Below, one piece after another: positions 1 through 12,266 of a DNA stretch of 64,000 nucleotides; within the stretch, counting starts at the first letter, position 1; each line of letters begins with the position of its first letter. Position numbers and translations under genes: made by a program. The stretch is from Liquidambar formosana (Eukaryota; Streptophyta; Magnoliopsida; Saxifragales; Altingiaceae). Under the pieces are notes generated by a model. It was not told the origin of the DNA and made no database searches. It saw nothing but the letters and a program-made list of their open reading frames with translations. The stretch is taken from assembly GCA_039720395.1 (NCBI GenBank), contig CM077826.1, positions 19,221,053-19,285,052 of the forward strand. The letters are read 5' to 3'.

Positions 1-3000
1 CGTCTATTATAATGATACTTTTCTTTAAATTCAGACCAAGTGATTCACGAGATGATTTTGATAGAAGAGACTGATAGGGAAGAACCACAAGATCAGCTGC
101 TGGGACCATGCTTCTTGAGCCATAATATGGACAAGTTCCCATCCTGCTTCCAAGGTGAGCAAGATCTTCAATATCCAAGGCTCCTTGTTGAGATATTTTA
201 CTCTTAAATTGTTTTTGTAGTTTATGTTTTCTAAGCATTGGGCATCCACAAGAAGCCTTGGTGCGGCGTATTCTTCCTCCAGCACCTATGTTCTGCAAAA
301 ATGTCAGTAAGAAATATTCTCATGGCCTAGCACTAAATGGTATTGTCAACATTGTTCTGAACTGAAATGAAGTAAGAATGCTTCTATATGGTGCTTGTAT
401 GGCCAGTAGATTCTAAACCAAGTTAGGATTCCATTTCAACAGAGACAAACAATCAGGGTGCAAACAATTGTTCTTTGAAGTGATGTACCTAAATCTTCAC
501 ATTTAGGCCTATCTTATGAGATAGACCAATCAAATTAAAATAGAAAAGAGCCAGAAAAAAAAAAAAAAGGGTCTACTGATTCCAGGTAGCTCAATTCCTA
601 CCCTGCCAACTCAATTTGGATATACACCAGACGCACACCTGAAAGGTGACTGAATATGAACCAAGAAGCTACAGCCCCAACATATTTTGATCAAACTATT
701 TGATCTGTATTACTATACATGGAAATTGTCCAATTCTTAGTATAATTTATTAACTTACATAAACATAAATGTGCAATTAGAACAACATATCTTTGTGTTC
801 AAATATAATCAACAAAGCATATTGCATGCAATGAAACAGATAGTATAGTGGATGAACAATGATTGCATAATGACTGGATCTTTGTTAGCCATGTATGCAG
901 GTCAGGTCCATTTGTCTCAATGTGGAGGTCAATCTTAGCATTTCGCAACTGATGGTGGAACACTGGAAAAAGGAGGTAGGTCCATCTATTTCCATTAAAT
1001 CATGGTGCAATTTCTCTCAGAAATGGCAATGGTATGCATATTTTATTACCAAAGAAGATATCCCTGCTGTCAAGTTAAGAAAATAAGTTCCTTATAAGAG
1101 CAGTGAGATGGACCTCAATAAGGAGATCATGGAATGTATTTTGAAATGTGTAGCCTACAGAACTATACCATGTACAAAGCATCTATACCATGATTATGTG
1201 AAGGTAAGAAGTTCAGGTGCTCATTTCCTGAACCAGAAGCAGATGAAGTGACCTGCAAGCCCTGTTCCAACTAAATTGGTGTAAGAATTGTTGATGGAAG
1301 TATGATCCATATTTCCTCTGAACCTTATTTCATGCAACTTCTAAAATTACAATTTTTTTTTTCTCTTCTGTGGTGATTTTAAAATGAAAGTGACCTTTGA
1401 TTTCAAATGAAAGTCTCCTCAATCCATCAATTAATCATATGAATGCCACTTGTGCAATCATGAATTCAGAGTTTTCATTTTTACAGGGTAGTCATCTTTT
1501 AAGCTATCACGAATGAAATGCACCAAGGTAAATCACGACCTTAAAGTAAGCAATAATATACAGTACCATGATTTTGGAAACTTCATTTTTCTTATTCTTT
1601 TGAAGCTCCAAACACCGTTCATTGATGCGAGTTGAGCTCCCAAGCTTTGAAACCTCTAGAATAGATCACCAGGGAAAAAAAAATTGTTAAAAATATACAA
1701 CTTTTGTATTGTTTACTCAATAGAATTTTTTTATACCTTCATTGATGCATAAATTCTTCCTAGAGCCCAAGCACACAACCTTCATTTCATTAGCAAAAGT
1801 AGTCTTCCTCAACTCCTTCACAAATTGTAAAAGCTGCGAGTGTGTTCGGCTGCAAAAATAAACCTTCAAATCCTTTTCCTCCTCATCATCAAACCTATCT
1901 TCTTCCTCTTCGTCATCACTTGATGAACTAACAGAAACCCCACTAGGCTTCCTCTTTGATTTCCCACCACCAATACCTGCTTCATCTTCACTCTCATATT
2001 CTTCCACCAAAAACCTATCATCATCCATCTCCAATGAATTGCTCTTCTTCTCTGAATTCTCATACTCTTTCTTACAAAAATCATCTTCCTTGCTACTTGG
2101 TGATATCAAATCTTTGCAAATTTCTTGATTCCTTCTCTTCCCAGGTTTTTCTGATCTAAAACCTATTTTTTTGTTCTGCATCTTCTTCTCCTGTCCTTGA
2201 TTGTCTTGGTCTACAACAAAGTTCCTCATCCAATCAGGTTCATCGTCTGAACCAAGTGTTCCATTCTGATTGGATTCAATTCTTGTTTCGAACTTTTGTT
2301 GTTGCCTCTGATCAACGAGCCATTGCATAGCACTACATATGATACTTAGGGTTTTACCGGTCCCTGAAACAATAACAAATTTTAAAATTAGAGTACTTCT
2401 TACCATTCCAGAACCAACTTCCTTAGCTTCAAAAAGCTAAAATCAATACATTTTTACTTTTAAGAGTAAGTAATATACTTCCATAATACAAACCAAACAT
2501 TGCATAAGCAAACAAAAATCATCAAAGGGCTTTGTTTGGTTACTGAGAACCACATGGGGAAAACATAAGGAAAATAAAATAAAATTTTGAATCCCAAAGT
2601 TTCTAATTTTTTAAAAATCTCCTCTCTATTAAGTGATGAAGCCCTTTGATATACATTGTTCTTCCCTTCTCTCGCAGCCCAGACGTTTTTATATGAGTTG
2701 ATTAGTTAACATAGTATCACAGTTGCTACCACTGTATTTTTCCATGAATGTCTGTTCCCGTGCTGAAAAGCGCAAGTGCAGAGGTATTAAAGTCATTTGA
2801 TATACACTGTTCTACTCCCTTTGACAGGAGCCAAACGGATGGTAAACGGAATCTCATAAAATCTCAATCTGAGAAATCAAAACACCTTTGATCCTTCGGT
2901 CGACAATGCCTAATACAACTATGGAGTTAAGAAAAGTTGAATTTTCATTCGTTTTGTTTGCCGGAAACAAAAACAATATTAAAAACATCAGACTCAAAAT

Positions 3001-3261
3001 CGTGCTTTCGTTTCTTTCCACCGTTTTCCCAAGGGATGATAAATAGAATCTCAGAAAATCCCAATTGATGAAAACAAAAATGAAGAAGAAGAAGAAGGGT
3101 CTTTCAGTCAGCTAAATCTGGTGCAACAATATAGCTCAGGTGAGTTGAGTAATTCATATTTTTGAAAACAAAACAACAGAGAACATATTCCCTCCATTTT
3201 GCCGGCAACCAAACGGCGGTCCAGTTAAATCTTGAACAATTGAATCAATATATATATATAA

Positions 3262-3306
<45 letters not shown>

Positions 3307-3459
3307 GAGAGAGAAAGAGAAGGGGAAAATACCAGTGGGGCTTTCGAGCATGGAGATGCCGCCCTTATTGAGAGATTGATAGAGGGCGTTCATGAAATCG
3401 ATTTGGATGGAGTAGGGCTTGAACGGAAATGCTGGGAATTTGGGATCACCTTCTTCCAT
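1..3459 (-). CDS. DDX11: DDX11/CHL1-type ATP-dependent DNA helicase, 5' part (window cuts the gene)
   Basis: Superfamily 2 Fe-S helicase of the XPD/FANCJ/DDX11 group; in animals and yeast this family acts in the nucleus in sister-chromatid cohesion and replication-fork repair. Four exons are visible on the minus strand: 3459-3333, 2363-1737, 1655-1567 and 292-1, all with GT-AG borders and consistent phases (378 codons). Exon 1 starts [16 protein letters not shown], a typical family N-terminus. The Walker A motif SPTGTGKTLS is split by intron 1. Exon 2 carries a long acidic low-complexity insert (residues about 70-200, ending [19 protein letters not shown]) and then motif Ia, [10 protein letters not shown]. 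Fe-S cysteines are visible in NLCINE, NERCLEL, SCGCPML and GTCPYYGSR. The last exon ends SIIIID, just where the DEAH box should begin, so the remaining two thirds lie outside the window. No frameshift is seen. A FANCJ or RTEL1 identity is less likely because [15 protein letters not shown] and the spacing around CPYYGSR match DDX11. Confidence 0.93.
293..1566 (-). other. intron 3 of the DDX11 gene
   Basis: A 1.27-kb AT-rich intron between the exon ending KIM and the exon starting NIGAGG. The donor is G|GTACTG and the acceptor TTTTGCAG|AAC. Short ORFs inside it have no recognisable product. I see no mobile element with clear ends here. Confidence 0.8.
3248..3325. repeat. (TA)n/(GA)n microsatellite in DDX11 intron 1
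   Basis: An alternating TA tract runs directly into a GA tract of about 50 bases, immediately beside the intron 1 donor site (3332-3331). The compound repeat is likely to vary in length between individuals. Confidence 0.9.
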
Positions 3460-3537
3460 TCTATTTTTTTTTTTTTTTTTTCTGTATTTTAATTGTCTCC
3501 TCCTTTACTATGTATGGCATTTTAATCACACAACATC

Positions 3538-3557
3538 TTCCCCGCCAGCGCGGGAAA
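3538..3557. promoter_or_regulatory. paired E2F-type sites upstream of DDX11
   Basis: About 90 bases upstream of the DDX11 start codon, GCGGGAAA (3550-3557; TTTCCCGC on the gene strand) is an exact match to the E2F consensus TTTSSCGC. A second, inverted near-match, TTCCCCGCC, lies at 3538-3546. E2F sites are typical of plant S-phase genes, which fits a cohesion/replication helicase. Binding is inferred from sequence only. Confidence 0.6.
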
Positions 3558-3600
3558 ACCACACCGACTATCCCTAATTCTTTCAGAATGGGCTTTTAAC

Positions 3601-4035
3601 GAGGGTGCAATATACTTTACGGAGGTTTCTATTGACACTCAAAGACTTGGTTTTCATCTCCATTTATTTTATATTCTAAGATTTTATAAAAAATATATAG
3701 AGTTTTCATAAAAACTAATTACGTTATTTATTAAAAAAACATAATTTTAAACAACATTGTTGAAAAAAGTTTTTTCAAAATCTAATCGTTTAAATGGATT
3801 TTTTAGTTATTTATGAAGCGAAAATTATAAATGACAAAAAAGTTTACTTAAACAATAGATTTTGGAAAAACTTTCTTCTAAAAGGGTGTTCAAAATGATG
3901 TTTTCTAACAAAATATGCGATCAGTTTTTATGAAAACCTTTTATATTTTTCATAAATCCTTAAGATGTAAAATAAGTAAGGGATGAAAAGCTAGTCTTTA
4001 GATGCTAATAGAGGCTCTTATACTCTAGGTCTCTA
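3601..4035. mobile_element. degenerate long fold-back MITE (GGCTATTGCC family relative)
   Basis: The left half (GAGGTTTCTATTGACACTC, then TTTTATAAAAAATATA) and the right half (TTTTTCATAAATCCTTAAG, then GCTAATAGAGGCTC) are imperfect reverse complements. They share the internal words CAAAATCTAATCGTTTAAATGG / TTTAAACAATAGATTTTGG type with the other copies in this window. The ends are diverged and no target duplication is clear. Confidence 0.55.
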
Positions 4036-4097
4036 GGGTTGGATTTCTATGGGCCTTTCCACCATATAAGGCCAAACTTAGGGCTCCATATTTTCTA

Positions 4098-4704
4098 GGG
4101 TCAGGCTATTGTCAGTTTGTCACCTCTCAATTTTATTTATATCCCTCCCATTTACTTTAGGTTTTTAAATTTTATGAAAAATATAAAATATTTTTATGAA
4201 AACTAACTGTGTAGCCTGTTAGAAAAAATCATTTTGAAAAACTTTACAGAAATAAAATTATTTTTTTCCCAAAATTTGTCTTTTAAGTGAATTTTTTGAT
4301 CATTTTTTATCTCTATTTAATTTTTGACGAAAAAATTTATTTAAAACAACATATTTTGGAAAAAATTTATTCTACAAAATTATTTAAAATCATGTTTTCT
4401 AGTGGACAGTATGGTTTGTTTTTATAAAAATATTTTTTTATTATTATAAAACTTTTAAAAAACTAAAATAAATGTATTTTTTGACCATTTATGGTATCCA
4501 TTTCATTTTGGTGAAAAAATCCACTTAAACAACAAATTTTAGAATTTTTTTTTTTTTTTTTACAATGTTTTTCCAAATCATGTTTTCTAATAGATTACAT
4601 GATCTATTTTCATAAAAATCTTTTTTTTATTATTATAAAACTTTTTAAAAAATGTATAGTAAATGAGAATATAAATAAAATTGAGGGGTGACAATAGCAA
4701 ATCC
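4098..4704. mobile_element. fold-back MITE with 9-bp target duplication (Mutator-like)
   Basis: The left end is GGGTCAGGCTATTGTCAG and the right end GTGACAATAGCAAATCC. The two halves are long imperfect inverted repeats. It is flanked by TATTTTCTA (4089-4097) and TTTTTTCTA (4705-4713), 8 of 9 bases identical, a duplication length typical of Mutator-like elements. No coding capacity. Internal words such as TTTATGAAAAATATAAAA and CATTTTGAAAAACTTT are shared with the copies near 22.1, 44.2 and 56.3 kb. Confidence 0.75.
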
Positions 4705-4713
4705 TTTTTTCTA

Positions 4714-7109
4714 AGGTTAGTAGCCTAACAAGTTGATGGACACTTTCGTGACCAGCCCAACCTAGCCCAACAACCCTTCTCTTATATCTACTGAGAGAAA
4801 CTAGATGTAAGCACACATGCGTTACACGTGGTTATTTTTCAATAATAAAAAATATAAATGAAAAAATCATTTTAAAAAATTAGATATTAATATTGGTTTG
4901 GTTAGATTTTTACTTCTAATGAAACTTATGGTGAGTAGTATAACTAATTTGAAAAAATTTAAGTTCGTTACAAATAAATTTAGAATATAATAATTTCCAA
5001 TAATATATAGTAACACAATATTATATTGATTAACCACAAAACTTCAACAATTTGAAATGAAAATATAAATTTTAAACAAAATTAATCATTATTAAAGATA
5101 TGTTTTGTCAGCAATTTACAAAAATGTCGTTGCATAATAAGTTGAAGGTGTTATATTTTGGTAACTGATGAGTTCGAGTAAAATAAAATAAAATAAGTAA
5201 GCTATTTGCACAAATTAAAGTAACATTGATGAATTTCGAAAGTATATCATAATCATGAAATGATCATCATACATGTTTTAGAGAAAAACAATGAATTCAA
5301 ACTTGCCAAATTCTAACCTCTAACGATCGAAAACCAATAAATCTTGCTATTTCTTTTAAAGTTTTGATGGAGAAACATCCATTTACAATGAAAAAACTAA
5401 AGAATGACCCTACATAGAACTATAATAAAATACAAAGAGAAATGTTTCCTATATAAGTTAACTACAAGAGTATAAATGTCTCCTATATCAACTTTACTAC
5501 AATATATATTAGTTGTCATCTATTCAACTACAATAAGATTAAAAATGTGCAGAAGGGTAATTGTGTATTTAAAATTTAAAATAAGGGTATATTAGTCAAT
5601 CAAAAGTTTTTCTCACATTCAGTTTTTTATAGGTAGTACAGATGAAAGCGCTGTTACTAACAGCACTTTTAATTGCACTTCAGTTAGATTAATTACATCG
5701 AATCACTCTCAACCACGTTATCGACCTTACATGGGCTTGACCTCGCCTGATTCCCACTCCTTTCATTTCTCAACCCTAAATCCTTCGCTTCTCCATGGTA
5801 GATATATATTAGTTTTCATAGAAACACGAATCGTCTTAAAGAAAATGAGATACCTATGCCTCAACCAGCCATTTCGCTTCTATCAATAACATTGTTTCAT
5901 TATTGTTTTTTATCATAATTTTTATTTATAATTTTCTTGAGAATCCCCTACAGGGGTTTGTTGTACAAAGGAATGAAACCAATCTTAGACTCTTTTTTGG
6001 AAATGAGTCTCTTTATTCTGTGGAATTCGATACACTCTCAAATTTTGAAATTTTTTTCTCAAACAGAAGGAATCTCATCTCTGTAAGTGGACTAATTGAA
6101 AGATTGCTTGTTAGCTTTTGTTTCTTGGGTTTGCTTGCTTCTTCTTCTACTCTTTTTTATGTGTTTAGAGGATGAAATATTGAAAAGACGGGGAAGGTAA
6201 AGGTTGCATAGTAGTGACAATTTATATACAGAGCTATATGAGTTGGGTTACCTAAAAATATTTATAATATTTAAAAGATTATTTCCGAGTACTACACCCT
6301 TGCTGTCTTGCACATTTGTCTATTGTATTTTAAAATATTCAACTTTATTATACTACTAGTTTCCAAACCTGTGCAATGCACAGATTTATATATATATTAG
6401 ATTCAAAACCCGTGCAATGCACAGATTTATTTATAAAAATAATATTATTAGAAAATTAAAATTTTAACAGAATATTTATTTTCTAAAATAATAAAATGCA
6501 TTTGTTAATATAATATGTCAATTAAATTTTAAAGATATAGAAAAAAATAAACTACTTTAATGGTGGAAGCTCGTGAAAAAATGTATCTAGTATAATGTTA
6601 ATGTAATGTATCGCACAAAACTTATGTATACTTCCAAAAAGGATAAATTATTTAGAAAAAAAATAATTTAATGGTAGAAGCTTGTAAAAAATTGAAGGAA
6701 GTGACACGTTATAGTATTTGGTGGAAAAAAAATTAAAACTCTCTAGAGCCTAATCCATCCCATGATCATGGTTTTGATATGTTAGTACATATTCCGGTAT
6801 ATCGCGTTTTCTTTTTTAATTATCATTGTCTCTATTTGTCTCTCTTTCTGATTATAATTATTTTTAGTTTTATATGTTCAATTTTTGGGACAGAAGATGA
6901 ATAAGTATAAAAAAAACAAAAAAAATATGGTACAATTTATTAAGTTTGGATTGAACATTGTATAGTGTAGATTTTTCAATTCTCCCACATGAAAATAAAG
7001 AGATATCTAGTATACATCAAGTGTTAATCTACCTATACCGCGTGAAAAAAGAGCAGTGAAAACCAAAAAAAAAAAAAAAAAAAAAAAAAAATTGTAGAAA
7101 TTACCTACA
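4714..7109. other. gene-free AT-rich intergenic stretch
   Basis: No ORF here resembles a known protein. At 6362-6424 the word GTGCAATGCACAG, which contains the palindrome GTGCAATGCAC-like core, occurs twice about 43 bases apart, each followed by ATTTAT; this looks like the end of a transposon relic. A poly-A run lies at 7065-7090. Confidence 0.6.
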
Positions 7110-7265
7110 GAAATTACCTTTTGGTGACCACTTCTCAACTTAATACCAAACAAAGAAAATTAGTAGTTCTTTTGAATCACATATACAGTCAATTTGTAGC
7201 AAGTTAGCAGATAATATTCTTTCTTTGGTATTAAGTTGGAAAGTGATCACTAAAAAAGTAATTTC
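7110..7265. mobile_element. small fold-back MITE, copy 1, upstream of RPL37
   Basis: The left end GAAATTACCTTTTGGTGACC and the right end GTGATCACTAAAAAAGTAAT are inverted repeats. Inside them, CAACTTAATACCAAA pairs with TTTGGTATTAAGTTG. No coding capacity. Confidence 0.65.
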
Positions 7266-7295
7266 CTCAAAAGTCACAAAGTAACTTACGTTTTA

Positions 7296-7448
7296 GGAAA
7301 TTACTTTTGAGTGAATAAGTCCCAACTTAATACAAAACAAAGAAAATTGATAGTTACTTTAACATAAGTACACAGGTAATTTATAACAAGTTGACAGACA
7401 TTAGCCCTTTTGGTATTAGATTATAAAGGGGACACTAAAATGTAATAT
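7296..7448. mobile_element. small fold-back MITE, copy 2, upstream of RPL37
   Basis: Same family and orientation as the element ending at 7265. The left end GGAAATTACTTTTGAGTG, with CCCAACTTAATACAAAAC inside, pairs with TTTTGGTATTAG and GGGGACACTAAAATG. The two copies lie about 30 bases apart and roughly 200 bases upstream of the RPL37 start. Confidence 0.6.
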
Positions 7449-7520
7449 TTGGTTTTTTTCTCCAGTGTTCTACTGTTCAGCATGGGATTTGAAAAAAAAA
7501 ATGAAAATTTATAAATTTGA

Positions 7521-7622
7521 CACGTGGCATCACCAGGGCTCATTTCCTCATTATATATATAGTATATATATATATATATATAGATGAGCTAGGGTTTCTG
7601 CACGCGAGCTAGGGTTTCTGCA
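7521..7622 (+). promoter_or_regulatory. RPL37 promoter: G-box, TATA tract and two telo-boxes
   Basis: GACACGTGGCA at about 7519-7529 contains a G-box. A long TA tract (7552-7582) can act as the TATA region. The telo-box AGGGTTT occurs at 7591-7597 and 7611-7617, in a 17-base direct repeat (GAGCTAGGGTTTCTGCA) with a 20-base period. Telo-boxes near the start site are a hallmark of plant ribosomal-protein genes, which matches the gene that follows. Confidence 0.7.
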
Positions 7623-7631
7623 TCTGCCGCC

Positions 7632-7956
7632 ATGGTAATCCCTTCTTCCTCTTCCTCCCTCTCTTCCTCCTCCTCATCCTCCTCTCTCTATACACATATC
7701 CCCTTTCTTTCTCTATATGTATCTATGTATATATTAGCTTGATATAGGTTTGTTTGTATGAATGGAATAGGGAAAAGGAACAGGCAGCTTCGGTAAGAGG
7801 AGGAACAAGACCCACACTCTCTGTGTGAGGTGCGGTCGCCGCAGTTTTCATCTCCAGAAGAGCCGATGCGCCGCCTGCGGTTATCCCGCCGCCCGCATCA
7901 GGAAATGTCAGCTCCCCACCCCTTCTCTCTACTCATATATCTCTTCATCTCATAGT

Positions 7957-7997
<41 letters not shown>

Positions 7998-8374
7998 TTA
8001 CAAATGATGATTTGTTGTTTGGTTATGGATTTCAGATAACTGGAGCGTGAAGGCGATCCGAAGGAAGACAACTGGAACGGGTCGGATGAGGTACCTCCGT
8101 CACCTGCCTCGCAGGTTCAAGAGCAACTTCAGAGAAGGTAAAATCACATTTTTTAAATAATATAATATTTATTATCCAATCCCTAAAATTGTTTTTTTTA
8201 TTTTTAATTTGCTTTTTTGATTGGTTCTTAATATATTTTCATTGAATAACATAGAATTCATATTTAGTACAATAATAATCCATAAGGTCTTAGGACGATT
8301 AATTCCGAGCAATTTTTTTTTTTTTAGGTACTGAAGCAGCTCCAAGGAAGAAGGGAGCGGCAGCTTCGGCATAA
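7632..8374 (+). CDS. RPL37: 60S ribosomal protein L37 (eL37)
   Basis: Complete gene for a small basic protein of the cytosolic large ribosomal subunit. Four exons: 7632-7634 (the ATG alone), 7771-7906, 8036-8137 and 8328-8374, giving 95 residues, the usual plant length. The protein starts [20 protein letters not shown] zinc ribbon is visible as CVRC followed by CAAC, with 14 residues between the two pairs. The middle reads [18 protein letters not shown], and the C-terminus [14 protein letters not shown] is basic and alanine-rich. All introns are GT-AG and no codon is broken. The codon split at the second intron (AAA T|AT) restores KYNW. Two telo-boxes upstream fit coordinated ribosomal-protein expression. 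The 3' UTR probably runs to about 8550. Confidence 0.97.
7959..7992. repeat. (CA)n microsatellite in RPL37 intron 2
   Basis: An uninterrupted CA dinucleotide tract of about 16 units lies between the exon 2 donor (7907) and the exon 3 acceptor (8035). Confidence 0.9.
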
Positions 8375-11300
8375 GAGCTAGAAGGGGTTTTTTGGGCATG
8401 ATTTATGTAGTCGATTATAGTTACCGAATTGCATTAATGTTTTGGAACAAGCTTTTTGGAACATTATTTGATGAGTGTTACTTTCCTTTAATTTGTAGTT
8501 GCTTTGACAATTTTTGGTATTCCATGGAATGAGACCATTGTTATTTGATCTTTACTTCCTGGATCTTTTAGTGGAAGTTATGGTTTTAATATTGGTTTAA
8601 CTCTGGTTGGACCCCATTAGACAACTTCTTGTTGTCATCGTAAAACTACTTGAATGGCAGGTCTTTCTCAAAGTGACATCTTACAGGTAGTATATTGTTT
8701 CTTATTTGGTTCTGCATTGTCTCTTTTACATGGTTTCATTTAGTTTGGTTCACCACAAATGAAATTGGCAAACTAGATGGCTTTGAAGATCTAACACTAG
8801 GTTACAACTGTCTGATTGAGGTGGTTTGGAACGTTTTGGGTTTTGGGTTGAGTGGTATGGGTTCTGTTTGTCTGTGTTGTTCAGGTTGATAGATGATTAG
8901 GTTGAGATTTTAAGTTGGAGTGGTAAGGTTTCTGTTTGTGTTTTCCTCATTGGTGAGGAGAGGGAGGGAGGGAGGGTCTCTGTTTGTCTGTGTTCTTGAT
9001 GTCAAAGTATTGTTTGGAATTCTAAACTAACAATAACAAACTATCTAGTGGCAATATTTAACTGTGTTTCTGATTATCAAGTATAAAATTTCCATGCTAT
9101 ATTGGATATTCTAAGGCAAAATGTAACCGAAATTGACATCAAATCTTGTTGTTGAGGAGTTGCTGAGAAAATGGAAATAAAGTTTGTGATGTGACTATGG
9201 GAGATTAAGTGAAGGCACTTACAGGTCATATGCATAAATTCTAGTCACTGTACTATAGTAATTATACATCTTATTTTATCAACTATATCTTCTTAATATA
9301 GTTTCCCTTCTCATTTTTTTAAGCTAAATTCAATTATTTATTAGTTTTTTTTAGTTTGACCAACTTATTCATTTTGATTTGACATGGACTTATTTTTGTG
9401 AGGATGCTAGCTTAGGTTTTGTTTTCCCTTTTCAAGAGAAAAGAGATCTCTGCTTTCAGAGGGTTGTTTTAGAAGTTTTTATTACTTGTGGGAAAATCTA
9501 TATATTACACAGTTAAGAAATTGGGAGAACAATTTCTGCATGTTTGGAATCAATAGTCTATACAGCATTACTGTCTATGGTTCCTGTGGTTTCCATATAC
9601 TGCCCCCCTCCTTTTTTTTCCTTCCCTTTATTTTTGTATAACTGATAGGGAGAAGATAGAGCTAGAAAAGTTGACTGTTTTGCTGTCAAAAGTATTGTTT
9701 TGAACTGAGGTTAGATATTTGAATTAAGATCGAGAAATGGAAGCTATCCAATCTCTTACAGTCTTATGTGAACCAATTGTTGGATCCCGCGCAGCAGTCA
9801 TGTGGTTGTATTTATGGCAGGAAGGGGCCAATCTGGTATTTTAGTCTGGTCTATTTAGTTAGGATGTGGTGAGACAGTTTGGGTGAGTTGAGATGTACTT
9901 CTTTGGCGTCATGTTCATATTCTGTGGGCGGAGGTCTGGTAGGGCTGAATTCTACAAATAAGTTGCATAGTCTTTTGGGTAAACTGAACTCGTTTTTACT
10001 AGTTCACTCCTTGAGGGATAGTCCTAGATTGTCTATTAAGATTTGTTGTTACCAAGCCTTTTGGGCTAACTCAACTGTCTTAATGGTTTTGATTCTGTCA
10101 CAATATTAACTTACTGATGATATAGTCCTAGTCTGTTTCTCTATAAGCTGACATTGATTCTTTCCTTGCTTGGTATATTATGAATAATCTTATATCATAA
10201 CAGGTGCGGTACCATGTGGTTATTGTTGCCCTCCAGATGATCATTGTATACTTCTAGGATCTGTGTTAGGTGTACTTCTTGAAAATTTTTATATGGTTCT
10301 TCATTCTCATGTCCAACGACGTGCAGTGCTTGCTGAATTTGTTCCCATGTTTTTTCATCTCATCTTCAAATTGTTTCTTGTCTACTTGATTACTACACTG
10401 ACAGAGTTTCGTATTCCCATTGGGGGAGGAAATTTTGATGTATACAAATTTTCCTAGCTTTGGTTGTCAGGTTACAAGTTCTACAAAATTTTTAAGATAA
10501 AAGTTTGTTATGGTGTCTGACAATAAAATGCAACCCTACTTGATATGTAGGCGGTAGTTCTCAAGCTTTGTCCTTCTGATAAAATGAATTCTCAGATGCA
10601 GGAATCTGAGTTGCTTATGCAGTTGCATTTGTGCAATCACCTTCCTCTGTAATATTGGATAATGTCTCATAGATGATTATCGTAGATTTTTCCCTTTTTT
10701 ACGGTGTAAATGAGAAGTGACTTTAATGGAGCTGTAGTCTTGACGAATACGAGTCCTTTCATGTTTTTCGATGCGTTTGGGAATGCCAAACTAAGAGAGC
10801 TTGAGTAATTTGGATCTGGGCAGTAAGAGGTTTAGCGAATTTGCTCATGCTGGACCAAAGAATATCACATTATTTTGTGGGCAGTATGATCTTGGTGCAC
10901 TATTCCCGAGTTGTACCAATTATGTATAATTTTGAAGAGAACAGTAACAGCTTATAGCATGTTTTAATCACCGTAAGGATAAGTTAATTGTCTGAGACCC
11001 TACACACTCCACATTTTTCAGCAATGCAAATCTGAAACTTCATTTCAGTGGACAATATATATAGCTCACGTGCTTGAACAATTTTTAATCAACAATCCAT
11101 TACCCAGTAAATTATTAAATCTTATCTTCAGTAAGCAATTAAAGTGAAAAATCCAATGAAAACTCTACTAGCGCACTAGAAATCATTTCCTGACTGAAAA
11201 TTCACCAAACCAGTCAATTTATAGCTTTATTTATTGATATGGAAATTTTCCAGCTGAGAACATGGTTTGTTTTTTGTTTTTGGTTATGAAAACATGTTTT

Positions 11301-12266
11301 AAAACGGTAGAAACTTGCTACATTGACAACAATTTTATGGTCTAGATAGATTTCCAAAAACCTCTTTCTTTTTGCTGATATTAAACTGTCATTTATTTTG
11401 CATGAAAATTTTCTTCATAAATGGGAAGGTAGTTCTTTCTCCTACATGTCTGTCCATCAAGCAAAGTAGCACATCACTATGCTTGATATGGTACCGGAAA
11501 GGCCAGAATTTGGATAAATGTTACTATAGTCCATAGCTTTTCAACCATCCTTTCTCCTTTCTTCCTTTTTTTCTTTTTCCTTTTTTTGTTGGGTAGCTAT
11601 CCCCTCGACTAAGGACCCAAAAAAAAAAGTGTCATACATTCATGAAGATGACGAAAATATCAAATTTATTGATGAAGAAAACAAACCGCATGATCAAATG
11701 TCGGCCATAATCATAGTCAGAGACTACTTTGGCTGCCTTCTTGTGATCAAATGCAGCCAAGTAACTTTTATCTTGCTTGTTAATGGAGAGAGATTTACTT
11801 ACAAATCATTTTTGGAAGAAAAATACTTTAATTAAATGAGCAATTTGAAAAATGCCATTCCTTAAATAATTATTAGAAAAAGGCAAAAAAGAACGTCGGT
11901 TCCAGAAAGTTCTGCAATGATAAGAAAACTTTGCATTTCATATTCAATAGATTTGAATCAATCTCAAGATTTACATGTAATTTCTTCAAAATGACAAATG
12001 AAAAGTTTTAATTACAGAATTCAGACCTATAGATGACCTGATGAGCTTGACACCATCAGTTCAAATTGAAGAGAATAATTTTTGCATTGCAGGAAACTCA
12101 TGCAAATGACAAACAGAAACACGTTTTCAACAATGTACCTGAAAAAAAAGACAGGTGATGACTATGCCTATTGAAACTAACTTTGGACAATGTACCTGAA
12201 AAAAAGACGGAGACGGCTATCACTCTTGAATCTCTAACGATGAACTTGAGATATAAAAAAATTCCA
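8375..12266. other. gene-free stretch between RPL37 and the sorting-nexin gene
   Basis: The first 200 bases are probably RPL37 3' UTR and the last 300 are probably 3' UTR of the convergent PXA-PX gene. Short ORFs (9879-10109, 10263-10457, 11629-11835) show no recognisable domain. At 12132-12212 the word CAATGTACCTGAAAAAAA-GAC occurs twice, 55 bases apart. The rest looks like unique, non-coding AT-rich DNA. Confidence 0.55.

Noticed and set aside
4610..4816. 68-residue ORF
   Set aside because: Overlaps the end of the fold-back MITE at 4098-4704; no protein similarity.
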